Assembly: GCF_046097095.1 (NCBI RefSeq)
Contig: NZ_CP175698.1
Span: 1,736,001-1,800,000 of the forward strand
DNA length: 64,000 bases
Origin: Natrinema sp046097095
GTDB taxonomy: Archaea > Halobacteriota > Halobacteria > Halobacteriales > Natrialbaceae
Reading direction: 5' to 3'
Positions 7,910 to 16,557 of this stretch are shown here, in pieces. The position numbers and the translations under genes are program-made. Numbering within the stretch: the stretch's first letter is position 1; every line of letters starts with the position of its first letter. A model generated the notes under the pieces. That model was given only the letters and a program-made list of their open reading frames with translations. It was not told the origin of the DNA and searched no databases.

Positions 7910-8365
7910 ATGTTGCGCAACCTCCTGATCGGGTTCGGTCTCGTCGAGATCGTCAAACCCGAGCCGATCATCGGAGCGTGCGAACGGATCGGCCTGCGAA
8001 ACCCCTCGTCGACCCAGCGACGGCCACTGGCGCTGACCGGCGCTCGGCTCGAGGGGTTGGTCTTCGTCTGGCTGCTCGTCCGCGGCCGGAAGGGGTCGAC
8101 GCTGGTCAGCGGGCTCCTAGGATTGGCCGGACTGGTGCTCGTATTGCTTCCGCGGCCGATGATCACGCTCAGCCAGCACCTGGTCTACGCGAACACCGAC
8201 GACCTCGAGCTCCAGCCGTGGGTGGTTCCGGCGGCGCGGCTGCTCGGCGTTCTCTACCTGACCGTCACCCTGCTCTCTCGAAGTACAGGCGGAGAGACGA
8301 CGACCGACGAGGAAGACGCCGGTTGCGAGGAATCGACGTGTCGGCTCCGACTCGCCTCGAGCTAA
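7910..8365 (+). CDS. Membrane protein of unknown function
   Basis: A 151-residue protein starting at the ATG at 7910 (MLRNLLIGFG). It has a hydrophobic N-terminus, two central membrane helices (about 45-80, with a Leu/Val-rich LLGLAGLVLVLLP) and another near 110-125 (LLGVLYLTVTLL), then an acidic tail with two Cys. The upstream in-frame start at 7880 would add ten poorly hydrophobic residues, so I did not use it. It resembles small haloarchaeal membrane proteins without known function. It is convergent with rpiA. Confidence 0.65.
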   Translation: MLRNLLIGFGLVEIVKPEPIIGACERIGLRNPSSTQRRPLALTGARLEGLVFVWLLVRGRKGSTLVSGLLGLAGLVLVLLPRPMITLSQHLVYANTDDLELQPWVVPAARLLGVLYLTVTLLSRSTGGETTTDEEDAGCEESTCRLRLASS

Positions 8366-8396
8366 CCGCCGACAGACGCGACGGCCGGACTGCCAC

Positions 8397-9104
8397 TCAG
8401 TACCGGCGAACCGAGACATCGTCGTCGGCTCCGACGTACGTCACGTCGGCGACATCGACGAACAGCCCGTGTTCGACGACGCCGGGAACCTCCGAGAGCC
8501 ACGCCGCCAGTTCGGCGGGATCGGCGATCGGACCGAAGGCACAGTCGAGGACGAGGTTTCCGTTGTCGGTCACGACTGGTCCGTCCTTTCGCTCGGCGTC
8601 CCGAAGCGTCGGCTCGCCGCCCGCCTCGCGGATCCGGTCTGCGACGACCGGATGGGCATCGGGGAGGACCTCGACCGGCACCGAGCGCTCGAGGCGATCG
8701 GTTAGCTTCGAGGGGTCGGCGACGACGACGAACCGATCGGCCGCCGTATCGACGAGTTTTTCGCGCGCGTGGGCCGCACCGCCGCCCTTGATTAGCGCGC
8801 CGTGGGCCGCCGTCTCGGGCTCGTCGACCACCTGATCCGCGCCGTCGATCGCGAGGTCGACGCCGTCGACTGCGTCGAGGTCGGTCAGGGGAATCCCGAC
8901 CTCGAGCGACAACTGGCGGGACTGAAACGAGGTGGGAATCCCGCGGATCTCGAGGCCGTCGTCGACGGCCCGGCCGAGCGCCCGGATCGCGTGGGCGGTC
9001 GTCGAGCCGGTTCCGAGACCGACGACGAACCCGTCTTCGACGTCCTCGGCCGCGCGTTCGCCGGCGCGGCGCTTCGCTGCGTCGGAGCCACCCTCCGTCT
9101 TCAT
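8397..9104 (-). CDS. rpiA: Ribose-5-phosphate isomerase A
   Basis: A 235-residue RpiA, interconverting ribose 5-phosphate and ribulose 5-phosphate for nucleotide and sugar metabolism. Seen motifs: VVGLGTGSTTAHAI (phosphate-binding loop), the DLAIDGADQVV segment with the catalytic Asp, LIKGGGAAHAREK with the conserved Lys, and a closing GVVEHGLF. The start at 9104 (MKTEGGSDAAKRRAG) is chosen because it gives the normal family length; earlier in-frame codons encode an unlikely Arg/Ser-rich extension. Confidence 0.95.
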   Translation of the reverse strand: MKTEGGSDAAKRRAGERAAEDVEDGFVVGLGTGSTTAHAIRALGRAVDDGLEIRGIPTSFQSRQLSLEVGIPLTDLDAVDGVDLAIDGADQVVDEPETAAHGALIKGGGAAHAREKLVDTAADRFVVVADPSKLTDRLERSVPVEVLPDAHPVVADRIREAGGEPTLRDAERKDGPVVTDNGNLVLDCAFGPIADPAELAAWLSEVPGVVEHGLFVDVADVTYVGADDDVSVRRY

Positions 9105-9256
9105 GCTTTCCCAAGCGAGCGGCGACGGGAAAAGCGTTGCATCTCGTCGCGAACGGACAGCAATCGACGGCGTCGAACCGCCGGCGACCCAGCGGCAATC
9201 GCCCGAACGCACCGACTGCCGCGACGCGTCGACGCCGGCCGTCGTTGCGCAGAACC

Positions 9257-9265
9257 TTTTTTAAA
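9257..9265 (+). promoter_or_regulatory. TATA-like element of the MacB-type ABC operon
   Basis: The sequence ttttttaaa(t), centred about 25 nt upstream of the ATG at 9286, is consistent with a leaderless transcript for the ATP-binding and permease pair. Confidence 0.55.
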
Positions 9266-9285
9266 TCGTCCGTGGTCCAACGCGC

Positions 9286-10050
9286 ATGGCGACGTCGGGC
9301 ACGGCCGTCTCTCTCTCGAGCGTCCGCAAGACCTACCGCATCGGCGAACCCGTCCACGCCCTCGACGGGATCTCACTCGAGGTGCCCCGAGGGTCCTACA
9401 CTGCGATCATGGGACCCAGTGGCTCCGGGAAGTCGACGCTGATGAACCTCGTGGGCTGTCTGGACACGGCGACCGAAGGCGAGGTCGTCGTCGGCGGTCG
9501 CGAAGTCGGTGCGCTGGGAGACCGCGAGCGCACCCGCCTTCGGGGGACCGAGGTCGGCTTCGTCTTCCAGACGTTCAACCTGATGCCGCGACTCGACGCC
9601 GTCGAGAACGTCGCGCTGCCGCAACTCTTTCAGGGCGTCGGTCGGACGGAGCGCCGAGAGCGAGCGCGCGACCTCCTCGAGCGCGTCGGGCTTGGAGATC
9701 GAGGCGAGCACCTGCCGAACGAACTATCGGGCGGTCAGCGCCAGCGGGTCGCGCTCGCACGGGCGTTGATCAACGAGCCGGCAATCGTGCTGGCAGACGA
9801 GCCGTCGGGCAACCTCGATACCGACACCGAGGCCGAGATTCTGGATCTCTTTGACGAGTTCCACGACGCCGGGACGACGATGCTGGTCGTCACCCACGAG
9901 CGCCACGTCGCCGAGCGCGCCGAGCGGATCGTCCACCTCCTCGACGGGAAGATCGAGCGCATCGAGGAGGGAGACGAGACCGGTGGGGCCGGCGCGTCGC
10001 AGGCCGATTCGGCGACGGGCGGGTCGGGGACTGGGGGTGATTCCGAGTGA
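9286..10050 (+). CDS. ABC transporter ATP-binding protein, MacB/LolD type
   Basis: A 254-residue ATPase. Walker A is GPSGSGKST at 43-51, the Q-loop is FVFQTFNLMPRL at about 92-103, the signature is LSGGQ at 147-151, Walker B is IVLADEP at 167-173, and the switch His lies in VVTHERHVAERA. The NLMPRLDAVENV segment is characteristic of the MacB/LolD/FtsE class, which drives mechanotransmission or lipoprotein and peptide export rather than import. The C-terminus ends in a Gly/Ser-rich acidic tail. The permease gene overlaps by 4 nt, so the two form one operon. Confidence 0.92.
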   Translation: MATSGTAVSLSSVRKTYRIGEPVHALDGISLEVPRGSYTAIMGPSGSGKSTLMNLVGCLDTATEGEVVVGGREVGALGDRERTRLRGTEVGFVFQTFNLMPRLDAVENVALPQLFQGVGRTERRERARDLLERVGLGDRGEHLPNELSGGQRQRVALARALINEPAIVLADEPSGNLDTDTEAEILDLFDEFHDAGTTMLVVTHERHVAERAERIVHLLDGKIERIEEGDETGGAGASQADSATGGSGTGGDSE

Positions 10051-11354
10051 ATCCGCTTGAGAGCCTGCGCCTCGCGTGGCGCTCCATTCGCGGCCACAAG
10101 CTCCGGTCTGCGCTGACGACGCTGGGGATTGTCATCGGCGTCGCGGCGGTGATCGCGTTCGTCAGCCTCGGCGCGAGTCTACAGGCGGGGATCATCGGCG
10201 ACATCAGCCCCGACGATCAGCGCAGCCTCTACGGCTGGGCGGCCGAACCCGACACGGAGGGCGGGCCGCTGGCAGGAGCCCAACCCGTCTTCACACAGGA
10301 CGACCTCGCGGCCGTCGAGGATTTGGAGGAAGTATCGGCGGCCTACGGCTACGCGACGATCCAGACGCAGGCGATCTCGAACGGCAACGAGACGGTCGCT
10401 CAGGGGAACGGGCTGATCGCCTCGGGGCCGTCGTACATCCGCGATGATCGGTTGGCCGAGGGGAGGCGGTTCCGAATGGGCGAGCGCGAGGCGGTGATCA
10501 ACCCCGCAGCAGCGGGCCAGTTCGAGGAGAACGTCACCGTCGGCGACGAACTCACCGTGACGTTTCTCGGCGGCGAGCGGACGACAGTCGAGGTAGTGGG
10601 TATCACCACGACCAGCGAGGGACTGAGCCCGTTCGAGGGGTTTGAATCCTCACCGCGGCTCTACGTCCCGACGGATCCCTACTACGTCGAGCAGGCGGCC
10701 AGGCTGGGGGTCGGCGGTGGAGGAACCGGCAGTAACAACGCGAGCGACGGCGGCAACGGGAGCGCCAACAGCAGCGCCGCTCGCTTCCTCGCGATCGTCG
10801 TCGAGGCACCCTCCGACGACGATGCGGCCATCGACGCCGCCCGTCAGGCGGCGATCGACTACCTCGAGAGCAGTCGCTCGGACGCAAGCGAACTAATGGG
10901 CGACGACCTCGAGGTGCAACTGCGGACGAGCACGGAACTGCTCCAGCAGCTACAGGACGTGCTGGGACTCCTGCGAAACTTCATCGTCGGGATCGCAGCC
11001 ATCTCCTTGCTGGTCGGCTCGATCGGCATTGCAAACATCATGCTCGTCAGCGTCACCGAGCGCACCCGCGAGATCGGCATCATGAAAGCCGTCGGTGCGC
11101 AAAACCGCGACGTCCTGGGTCTCTTTCTGACCGAGGCGGTGATCCTCGGCGTGATCGGCGCGATCCTGGGGACGGGACTGGGACTCGTCGGCGGCTATCT
11201 CGGCGCACAGTACATCGATCTGCCGCTGGTCTACCCCCTCGAGTACGTCGCGCTCGCGGTCGTCGTCGGGATGCTCGTCGGTGTCGTCGCCGGGTTGTAT
11301 CCGGCCTGGCGGGCCGCACGGACGGACCCGATCGACGCGCTCCGGTACGAGTAA
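10047..11354 (+). CDS. ABC transporter permease, MacB/FtsX family
   Basis: A 435-residue permease starting at a GTG inside the stop codon of the ATPase gene (gtga overlap). One N-terminal membrane helix (about 20-45, LTTLGIVIGVAAVIAFVSLGA) is followed by a large extracellular MacB-type periplasmic-like domain (about 50-290) with an Asn/Gly/Ser-rich linker near 225-245. Three C-terminal helices follow, containing the FtsX signature RTREIGIMKAVGA. The closing ARTDPIDALRYE is the typical family end. The substrate is unknown. Confidence 0.92.
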   Translation: MNPLESLRLAWRSIRGHKLRSALTTLGIVIGVAAVIAFVSLGASLQAGIIGDISPDDQRSLYGWAAEPDTEGGPLAGAQPVFTQDDLAAVEDLEEVSAAYGYATIQTQAISNGNETVAQGNGLIASGPSYIRDDRLAEGRRFRMGEREAVINPAAAGQFEENVTVGDELTVTFLGGERTTVEVVGITTTSEGLSPFEGFESSPRLYVPTDPYYVEQAARLGVGGGGTGSNNASDGGNGSANSSAARFLAIVVEAPSDDDAAIDAARQAAIDYLESSRSDASELMGDDLEVQLRTSTELLQQLQDVLGLLRNFIVGIAAISLLVGSIGIANIMLVSVTERTREIGIMKAVGAQNRDVLGLFLTEAVILGVIGAILGTGLGLVGGYLGAQYIDLPLVYPLEYVALAVVVGMLVGVVAGLYPAWRAARTDPIDALRYE

Positions 11355-11387
11355 GGAGAGACGGGCGGCGTCGCGCTCGCGGCCGGG

Positions 11388-11900
11388 CTATCGATCCCGT
11401 TCTCGTTCTCGGTCCTGGTCCCGCTCTACGCCCCACTCCGGTTCCGACTCGCGATCTCTGATCGGCGCGGCGTCGGCGGTCCGAGTGCGGGTGTCCGTCT
11501 CGAAGCCGATCGTCTCTCTCGTCCGACGCCGGCGGTTGGGATACTCGACCGCGAGGTACGCCCCGAGATAGCCGCCAAGCGCCGACAGACCGACGGTGTA
11601 GAGCAGGAGAAAGAGGATCCCGCTGACGATCACGATCGAGAGGAAGGCGATACCGCTGACGGGGATTCCACCGGCGAGTCCGAGGCCGAGGACTCCGAAC
11701 GCGAAAACCCCGGCGGCCGCGATCGGCAGGAAGGCAATCGCGCCGGCCAGCGCGCCCACGACCGTTCCGTCGCGGTGGTCCGGTCCCTCGAGGAAGCCGG
11801 CGACGACGCCGCCGAGGAGCGGCGACAGCGGGATAAACGAGAGGACGACACCGACGACGGCTCCGATGATCGCGTTGATGGCGGTTCGGCTGCGGACCAT
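11388..11900 (-). CDS. DUF5518-like membrane protein
   Basis: A 170-residue protein with four hydrophobic, glycine-rich helices in the first 125 residues, including GVVAGFLEGPDHRDGTVVGALAG split by a charged loop, and a highly charged Arg/Glu/Asp tail at 125-170. The EG...DG..VGALAGAI pattern resembles the haloarchaeal DUF5518 family, small membrane proteins of unknown function. It is convergent with the ABC permease gene, with a 33-nt gap. Confidence 0.75.
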   Translation of the reverse strand: MVRSRTAINAIIGAVVGVVLSFIPLSPLLGGVVAGFLEGPDHRDGTVVGALAGAIAFLPIAAAGVFAFGVLGLGLAGGIPVSGIAFLSIVIVSGILFLLLYTVGLSALGGYLGAYLAVEYPNRRRRTRETIGFETDTRTRTADAAPIRDRESEPEWGVERDQDRERERDR

Positions 11901-12007
11901 ACTGAACGAACGGGGAGGAGCGGGAAAAGTACCACTGGTCAGTCATCTCGGGCGAACGCGCCAGCCCGCGATCGGTCGTTCGGTCTCGGTGACTGTCGAT
12001 CAAGGGC

Positions 12008-12013
12008 CTTAAG
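12008..12013 (+). promoter_or_regulatory. TATA-like element of the thiamine-type ABC operon
   Basis: The sequence cttaag lies 25-30 nt upstream of the ATG at 12038, consistent with a leaderless operon transcript. I saw no TPP-riboswitch core in the 137 nt before the gene. Confidence 0.45.
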
Positions 12014-12037
12014 ACCACCTGGTACAACCACCGCGTA

Positions 12038-13159
12038 ATGAGACGACGGACGTTTATCGGTGCGATGGGTGGGAGCGCGGTCGCCGGATTCGCGGGTTGT
12101 CTGACACGCGACGGAGGTAACGAAACGGAGACCGGCGAGAGCGGCGATCCCGAGCCGGACAATCCGGACCTCGAGGGGGAGCTCACGGTCGCGACCTACG
12201 ACTCGATGGTCAACGGCGACAACCCGGCGGGACCGTGGCTCAAGGAGGCGTTCGAGACGGAGTACTCCGACGCCAAGCTAACGTGGACCGTTCCGAGTCA
12301 GGGACTCAACCACTACATCGAGCGAGAACAGCAACACGCCGACCTTGAGGCCGATGTCTATCTCGGGCTCAACGTGGACGACCTCGTCCGGATCGACGAC
12401 ACCCTCGGCGAAGGCGGCCTCCTTCGGAAACTCAACGTCGACCGTATCGACAACTCGGGGCGGATTCGCGACGGACTCGACATGGGTGACCCCCACGGTC
12501 GAGTGCTCGCGTACGACACGGGTTACATCTCCCTCGTTTACGACGAGACCGTCGTCGCCGAACCCGAGACGATCGAGGCGCTGACCCAGCCGGCCTACGA
12601 GGACGCGCTGCTGGCCCAGAACGCCCAGAGTTCGGACCCCGGGAAGGCGTTCCTCCTGTGGACGATCGACGCCTTCGGCGAGGACGGCTACCTCGAGTAC
12701 TGGCGCGACCTCGAGGCCAACGGCGTCCGAATCCTCGACGATTGGTCCGAGTCCTACTACGGTGCGTATATGAACGAGGAGCGGCCGATGGTCGTCTCCT
12801 ACTCGACCGACCAGGTGTACGCCAGCGCGGAAGGGTACGACATGAGCCGCCATCAGATCGCGTTCCCGAACGGTCAGGGGTACGCGAACCCCGAGGGAAT
12901 GGGGATTTTCGAGCGCGCGTCGGAACTCGACCTCGCCTACGAGTTCCTCGATTTCGCCCTCTCGAGCGAGGCCCAGGCCGTCATCGCCCAGCGCAACGTC
13001 CAGTTCCCGGCCGTCGCCTCCGAGCACGTCGACCTGAAAGCGGAGTTCGACCAGTACGCCCACGAGCCGTCGGAGGCGGTGACGGTCGGCTACGAGGCCC
13101 TGCAGGGCGAACTCGGCGGCTGGATCGAGGACTGGGCCCGCGAGTTCGCCGGCCAGTAA
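12038..13159 (+). CDS. Thiamine-type ABC transporter substrate-binding lipoprotein
   Basis: A 373-residue extracellular binding protein. The N-terminus has a twin-arginine signal (RRRTFIG) and a lipobox (GFAGC), so it is exported folded by Tat and anchored as a lipoprotein, as usual in haloarchaea. An acidic linker (about 24-48) precedes the ThiB-like core starting ELTVATYDSM and containing GPWLKEAFE, YDTGYISLVYDE and WSESYYGAYMNEERPMVVSYSTD. The closest known class is the ThiB thiamine/TPP-binding family; related iron- and sulfate-binding proteins are possible alternatives. The permease gene starts 4 nt after the stop. Confidence 0.87.
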   Translation: MRRRTFIGAMGGSAVAGFAGCLTRDGGNETETGESGDPEPDNPDLEGELTVATYDSMVNGDNPAGPWLKEAFETEYSDAKLTWTVPSQGLNHYIEREQQHADLEADVYLGLNVDDLVRIDDTLGEGGLLRKLNVDRIDNSGRIRDGLDMGDPHGRVLAYDTGYISLVYDETVVAEPETIEALTQPAYEDALLAQNAQSSDPGKAFLLWTIDAFGEDGYLEYWRDLEANGVRILDDWSESYYGAYMNEERPMVVSYSTDQVYASAEGYDMSRHQIAFPNGQGYANPEGMGIFERASELDLAYEFLDFALSSEAQAVIAQRNVQFPAVASEHVDLKAEFDQYAHEPSEAVTVGYEALQGELGGWIEDWAREFAGQ

Positions 13160-13163
13160 GACG

Positions 13164-15077
13164 GTGTCTCGACCGGAAGCGACCGGGTGGACTCCCCGGT
13201 TTCGACGCCGCTCGGCGGCCGCTCGCGACTGGCTCGAGGGACACGCGCTCACCCTGACGGCGCTGGCCACGGCGGCGGTTCTCGTCGTCATGCTCTATCT
13301 GCCGGTCGGTATCGTCTTCGTCGAGGCCGTGCTCGCAGAGGGACGGCTGACGCTGTCCCACGTCGCTGACGTCCTCACGGACCCGTTCTATGTCGGCGTC
13401 CTCGCGGACGTCTTCGCGGAGCCGCTGGCGCTCCGTTCACACCTTTCGGGGCTCGCCGGCTGGATCGCCGCGATTTCGGTGTCGGCCTCGCTCGAGACGC
13501 CGGTTCCGGGCCTCGACGTGCCGATACCCTGGCTTCGGGTCGACGTGCCCGCAGTGCGCAAGGGGCTGTTCGGCTTCACGGCCTATCAGGCGACGCTGTC
13601 GACGATCGCGAGCGTCGCGCTCGGGCTGCCCGCCGCGGCCGTTCTCGCGAACTACGAGTTTCGAGGCCGGCAGACGATCCGCTCGCTGACGATCCTGCCT
13701 TTCGTGCTGCCGGGAATCATGGTCGCTGTCGGGTTCTACGCGATGTTCGGGCGGGCCGGAACGCTCAACGCGTTGTTCGGCTTCGTCGGGCTCGGACCGT
13801 TCCCCTTCATCGAGTGGAACCCGCTCGCGATCGTGATCGTCGCCCACGCGTTCTATAACGCGCCGCTTGTGGCCCGCGTCACCGTCGCCGCCTGGGAGTC
13901 GGTCGACGCTCGGGCCGTCGAGACCGCACGCGGCCTCGGGGCGAGCCCCCGCCGCGCGTTTCGCGACGTGGTCGTCCCACAGCTCCTGCCGGCCATCCTG
14001 ACCGGCGCGCTGTTGACCTTCATCTTCACGTTCATGACGTTCCCCATCGTCCTCGCGCTGGGCGGGCTCAAACTGGCGACCGTCGAGGTCTGGATTTACG
14101 ACCGCGTCCGCCGACTGGCCTACGGCGAGGCAGCCACGCTCGCGGTCCTCGAGACGCTGCTCTCGCTTGCACTCACCTACGCCTACCTCCGGTACGAGTC
14201 CGCCCAGGCGGGGCTGGCTCGAGCGTCATCCCCGCCGCCGCGCGAGCCGCTGTTCCCCGACGTTCGGACGGCGCTGTCGCCCCGCCGGCTGGCGATCGTC
14301 GGCTACGGGATCGTCGCGCTGGTCGTCTTCGTCGGCCCCGTGGCGAGCCTCGTCGCGGGGAGCGTCACGGACGGCGGCGGGCTCACGCTGGACCACTACG
14401 CGTTCCTGCTCGAGCGGCAACTCGAGGGGGCGTCCTATCAAACGCTGCCGTGGACCGCGATCCAGAACTCGCTGCTGTTCGGCGTTGCGACGCTTGCCGT
14501 CGCCGTGCCGATGGGCGTGGTCGTCTCGGTCGTGACGACGCGGGCCGGCCGCGGCGGGGCCGTGGTCGACGCCTTGGCGATGCTCCCGCTGGCGGTCAGT
14601 GGCGTCGTCTTCGGCATCGGCCTCTTACGGGGGCTGGTCTTCGGGATCCCGCTGCCCGGCGGCTGGCGGTTCCAGCTGACGGGCGCGGGTGCGATCGTCG
14701 CCGCCCACGCCGTCGCGGCCTATCCCTTCGTCACGCGCAACGTCTCGCCGCTGCTGTCGACCCTCGATCCCGCGATGGTCGAGTCCGCCCGTGCGCTGGG
14801 AGCCTCCCGGTACCGGGCGCTGGTCGACGTGGAACTCCCGCTCGTCGCCAGCGGCATCGTCGCCGGTGCTGCCTTCGCCTTCGCCATCTCGATCGGCGAG
14901 TTCTCTTCGACGGTGATTTTGGCCGGGGGCGGCGACACCTACACGATGCCCGTCGCCGTCGAGCGCTACCTCGGTCGCCGCTCTGGCCCCGCGATCGCCA
15001 TGGGAACGGTGCTGTTGGTCGTCACGGCCGCGAGCTTCGTCGTCGTCGACCGCGTCGGCGGGAGGTTCGAGCGATGA
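13164..15077 (+). CDS. ABC transporter permease, two-domain ThiP-like
   Basis: A 637-residue permease with GTG start 4 nt after the binding-protein gene. It contains two fused membrane halves, each with the EAA loop that docks on the ATPase: ETARGLGASPRRAFRDVVVP (about 252-271) and ESARALGASRYRALVDVELP (about 538-557). About 12 hydrophobic helices are visible. Fused two-domain permeases are typical of ThiP and of related ferric-iron uptake systems. With the flanking genes it forms a complete importer. Confidence 0.92.
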   Translation: MSRPEATGWTPRFRRRSAAARDWLEGHALTLTALATAAVLVVMLYLPVGIVFVEAVLAEGRLTLSHVADVLTDPFYVGVLADVFAEPLALRSHLSGLAGWIAAISVSASLETPVPGLDVPIPWLRVDVPAVRKGLFGFTAYQATLSTIASVALGLPAAAVLANYEFRGRQTIRSLTILPFVLPGIMVAVGFYAMFGRAGTLNALFGFVGLGPFPFIEWNPLAIVIVAHAFYNAPLVARVTVAAWESVDARAVETARGLGASPRRAFRDVVVPQLLPAILTGALLTFIFTFMTFPIVLALGGLKLATVEVWIYDRVRRLAYGEAATLAVLETLLSLALTYAYLRYESAQAGLARASSPPPREPLFPDVRTALSPRRLAIVGYGIVALVVFVGPVASLVAGSVTDGGGLTLDHYAFLLERQLEGASYQTLPWTAIQNSLLFGVATLAVAVPMGVVVSVVTTRAGRGGAVVDALAMLPLAVSGVVFGIGLLRGLVFGIPLPGGWRFQLTGAGAIVAAHAVAAYPFVTRNVSPLLSTLDPAMVESARALGASRYRALVDVELPLVASGIVAGAAFAFAISIGEFSSTVILAGGGDTYTMPVAVERYLGRRSGPAIAMGTVLLVVTAASFVVVDRVGGRFER

Positions 15078-16111
15078 CCGACCTCCGACTCGAGGGCGTC
15101 TCGAAAGCCTACGACGAGACCGACGCGCTCGAGGACGTCGAACTGACGGTCCGCGACGGGGAATTTTTCACTCTCGTCGGACCCTCGGGCTGCGGGAAGA
15201 CGACGACGCTCCGCACGATCGCCGGTTTCGAGGAACCGACCGCAGGCAGCGTCCGCTTCGACGCGCGCGAGATGGCCGGCGTCCCCCCCGAACGTCGCGA
15301 TGTCGGCGTCGTCTTCCAGAGCTACGCGCTCTTTCCGCACATGAGCGTCGCCGAGAACGTCGGCTACGGGCTGCGCTTTCGCGACCCGCCGGACGAGCAG
15401 TCGGTCGAAGAACGCATCGACGAGTTGCTCGCGCTGGTCGACCTCGAGGGCATGGGCGACCGGGAGCCCGAACAGCTCTCCGGCGGCCAGCGCCAGCGGG
15501 TCGCGCTGGCCCGGGCACTCGCGCCCGCTCCCGATCTCCTCTTGCTCGACGAGCCGATGAGCGCACTCGACGCGCGGCTCCGGAAGTCACTGCGCCGGCA
15601 GGTAGCGCGGATTCAGTCCGACCTCGAGATTACGACCGTCTACGTCACCCACGATCAGGCCGAGGCGCTGGCGATTTCAGACCGACTCGCCGTGATGCGC
15701 GATGGTCGTATCGAACAGGTCGGCCAGCCCCAGGAAATCTACCGGCAGCCGGCGACTCGGTTCGTCGCCGAGTTCGTCGGTGACAACACCGTCCTCGAAG
15801 GCGAAGTGATCGCGAACGGCGAGGACAAGGCTCGCATCGCCGTCGACGATCGGGCGTTCGACGTGCCGGTGCTGCCCGACGGGAGCGAGCGCGCGACCGT
15901 CTGTGTGCGACCCGGCGCGCTCTCGCGGACCGCCGATCGCAACCGCATCTCGGTGGCCGTCGAGACGAGCGAGTTCCTCGGTGAGACCGTCCGCGTCCAC
16001 GGCCGATGGAACGGGCGAGAGATCACGTTACGGCTGGCGGACATCCCCGACGGCGACGAACTCACGATCGGGTTCGCTCCGGAGGACGCACACATCGTCG
16101 CACGACGGTGA
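15074..16111 (+). CDS. ABC transporter ATP-binding protein of the thiamine-type importer
   Basis: A 345-residue ATPase of the CUT1/ThiQ/PotA type. The ATG at 15074 overlaps the permease stop (atga). Walker A is GPSGCGKTT at 36-44, the signature LSGGQRQR begins at 135, Walker B is LLLLDEPMSALD from about 155, and the switch His is in VYVTHDQAEAL. After about residue 235 (FVGDNTVLEGEV) it continues into a TOBE domain with CVRPGAL and IGFAPEDAHIV, which usually senses or modulates transport. Longer in-frame extensions upstream overlap the permease and are not real. Confidence 0.93.
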   Translation: MTDLRLEGVSKAYDETDALEDVELTVRDGEFFTLVGPSGCGKTTTLRTIAGFEEPTAGSVRFDAREMAGVPPERRDVGVVFQSYALFPHMSVAENVGYGLRFRDPPDEQSVEERIDELLALVDLEGMGDREPEQLSGGQRQRVALARALAPAPDLLLLDEPMSALDARLRKSLRRQVARIQSDLEITTVYVTHDQAEALAISDRLAVMRDGRIEQVGQPQEIYRQPATRFVAEFVGDNTVLEGEVIANGEDKARIAVDDRAFDVPVLPDGSERATVCVRPGALSRTADRNRISVAVETSEFLGETVRVHGRWNGREITLRLADIPDGDELTIGFAPEDAHIVARR

Positions 16112-16190
16112 AGCGGTATCGCTCTGCCGAATCGGGCCGCCGGAACACGAAAGTACTCCCTTTTCGACACCCACCGTGGTATTAATTGGC

Positions 16191-16502
16191 GTGCAGCACA
16201 CTCGCCGGCTTCGAATCGACACGCAACCGCACGAAGCGGCGGTCGGGGAAGCGATCGCCGTCCGCGTTCGCGACGACCGGCGGCGGCCGGTCGAGGGGGC
16301 CGTCATCGAGACCGGAACGAAAATCGCGCGAACCGACGAACGCGGACTGTGTCGCTTCGATTTCCGCTCGCCCGGCTTCTGGAAACTCGTCGCCGCGAAG
16401 TCACCGACCGACCGCGTGGCGTACGCGCCCGCCTCGACGCTCGTTCGCATCGTCCCGAGTCCGTCTCGACGCCGTCCACACCGGCTCGAGAAGTCGCGGT
16501 GA
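16191..16502 (+). CDS. Small carboxypeptidase-regulatory/Ig-like domain protein
   Basis: About 103 residues from a GTG at 16191 (an in-frame GTG at 16176 is the alternative). The segment VRVRDDRRRPVEGAVIETGTK...TDERGLCRFDF has the beta-sandwich pattern of carboxypeptidase-D regulatory-like domains, in which a variable element is followed by a Gly-bearing turn and an aromatic strand. It has no signal peptide and the C-terminus is Arg-rich. Similar short proteins are widespread in haloarchaea; their function is unknown. It follows the ABC operon after 79 nt, on the same strand. Confidence 0.6.
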   Translation: MQHTRRLRIDTQPHEAAVGEAIAVRVRDDRRRPVEGAVIETGTKIARTDERGLCRFDFRSPGFWKLVAAKSPTDRVAYAPASTLVRIVPSPSRRRPHRLEKSR

Positions 16503-16557
16503 GAGCGGGCCGACGAACCCAGAAGAGCGGTCTGAGACCGAACGGGCAAAATCGGAG

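Noticed and set aside
11901..12037. TPP riboswitch upstream of the thiamine-type operon
   Set aside because: No conserved riboswitch core was seen, and the TATA spacing points to a leaderless transcript.
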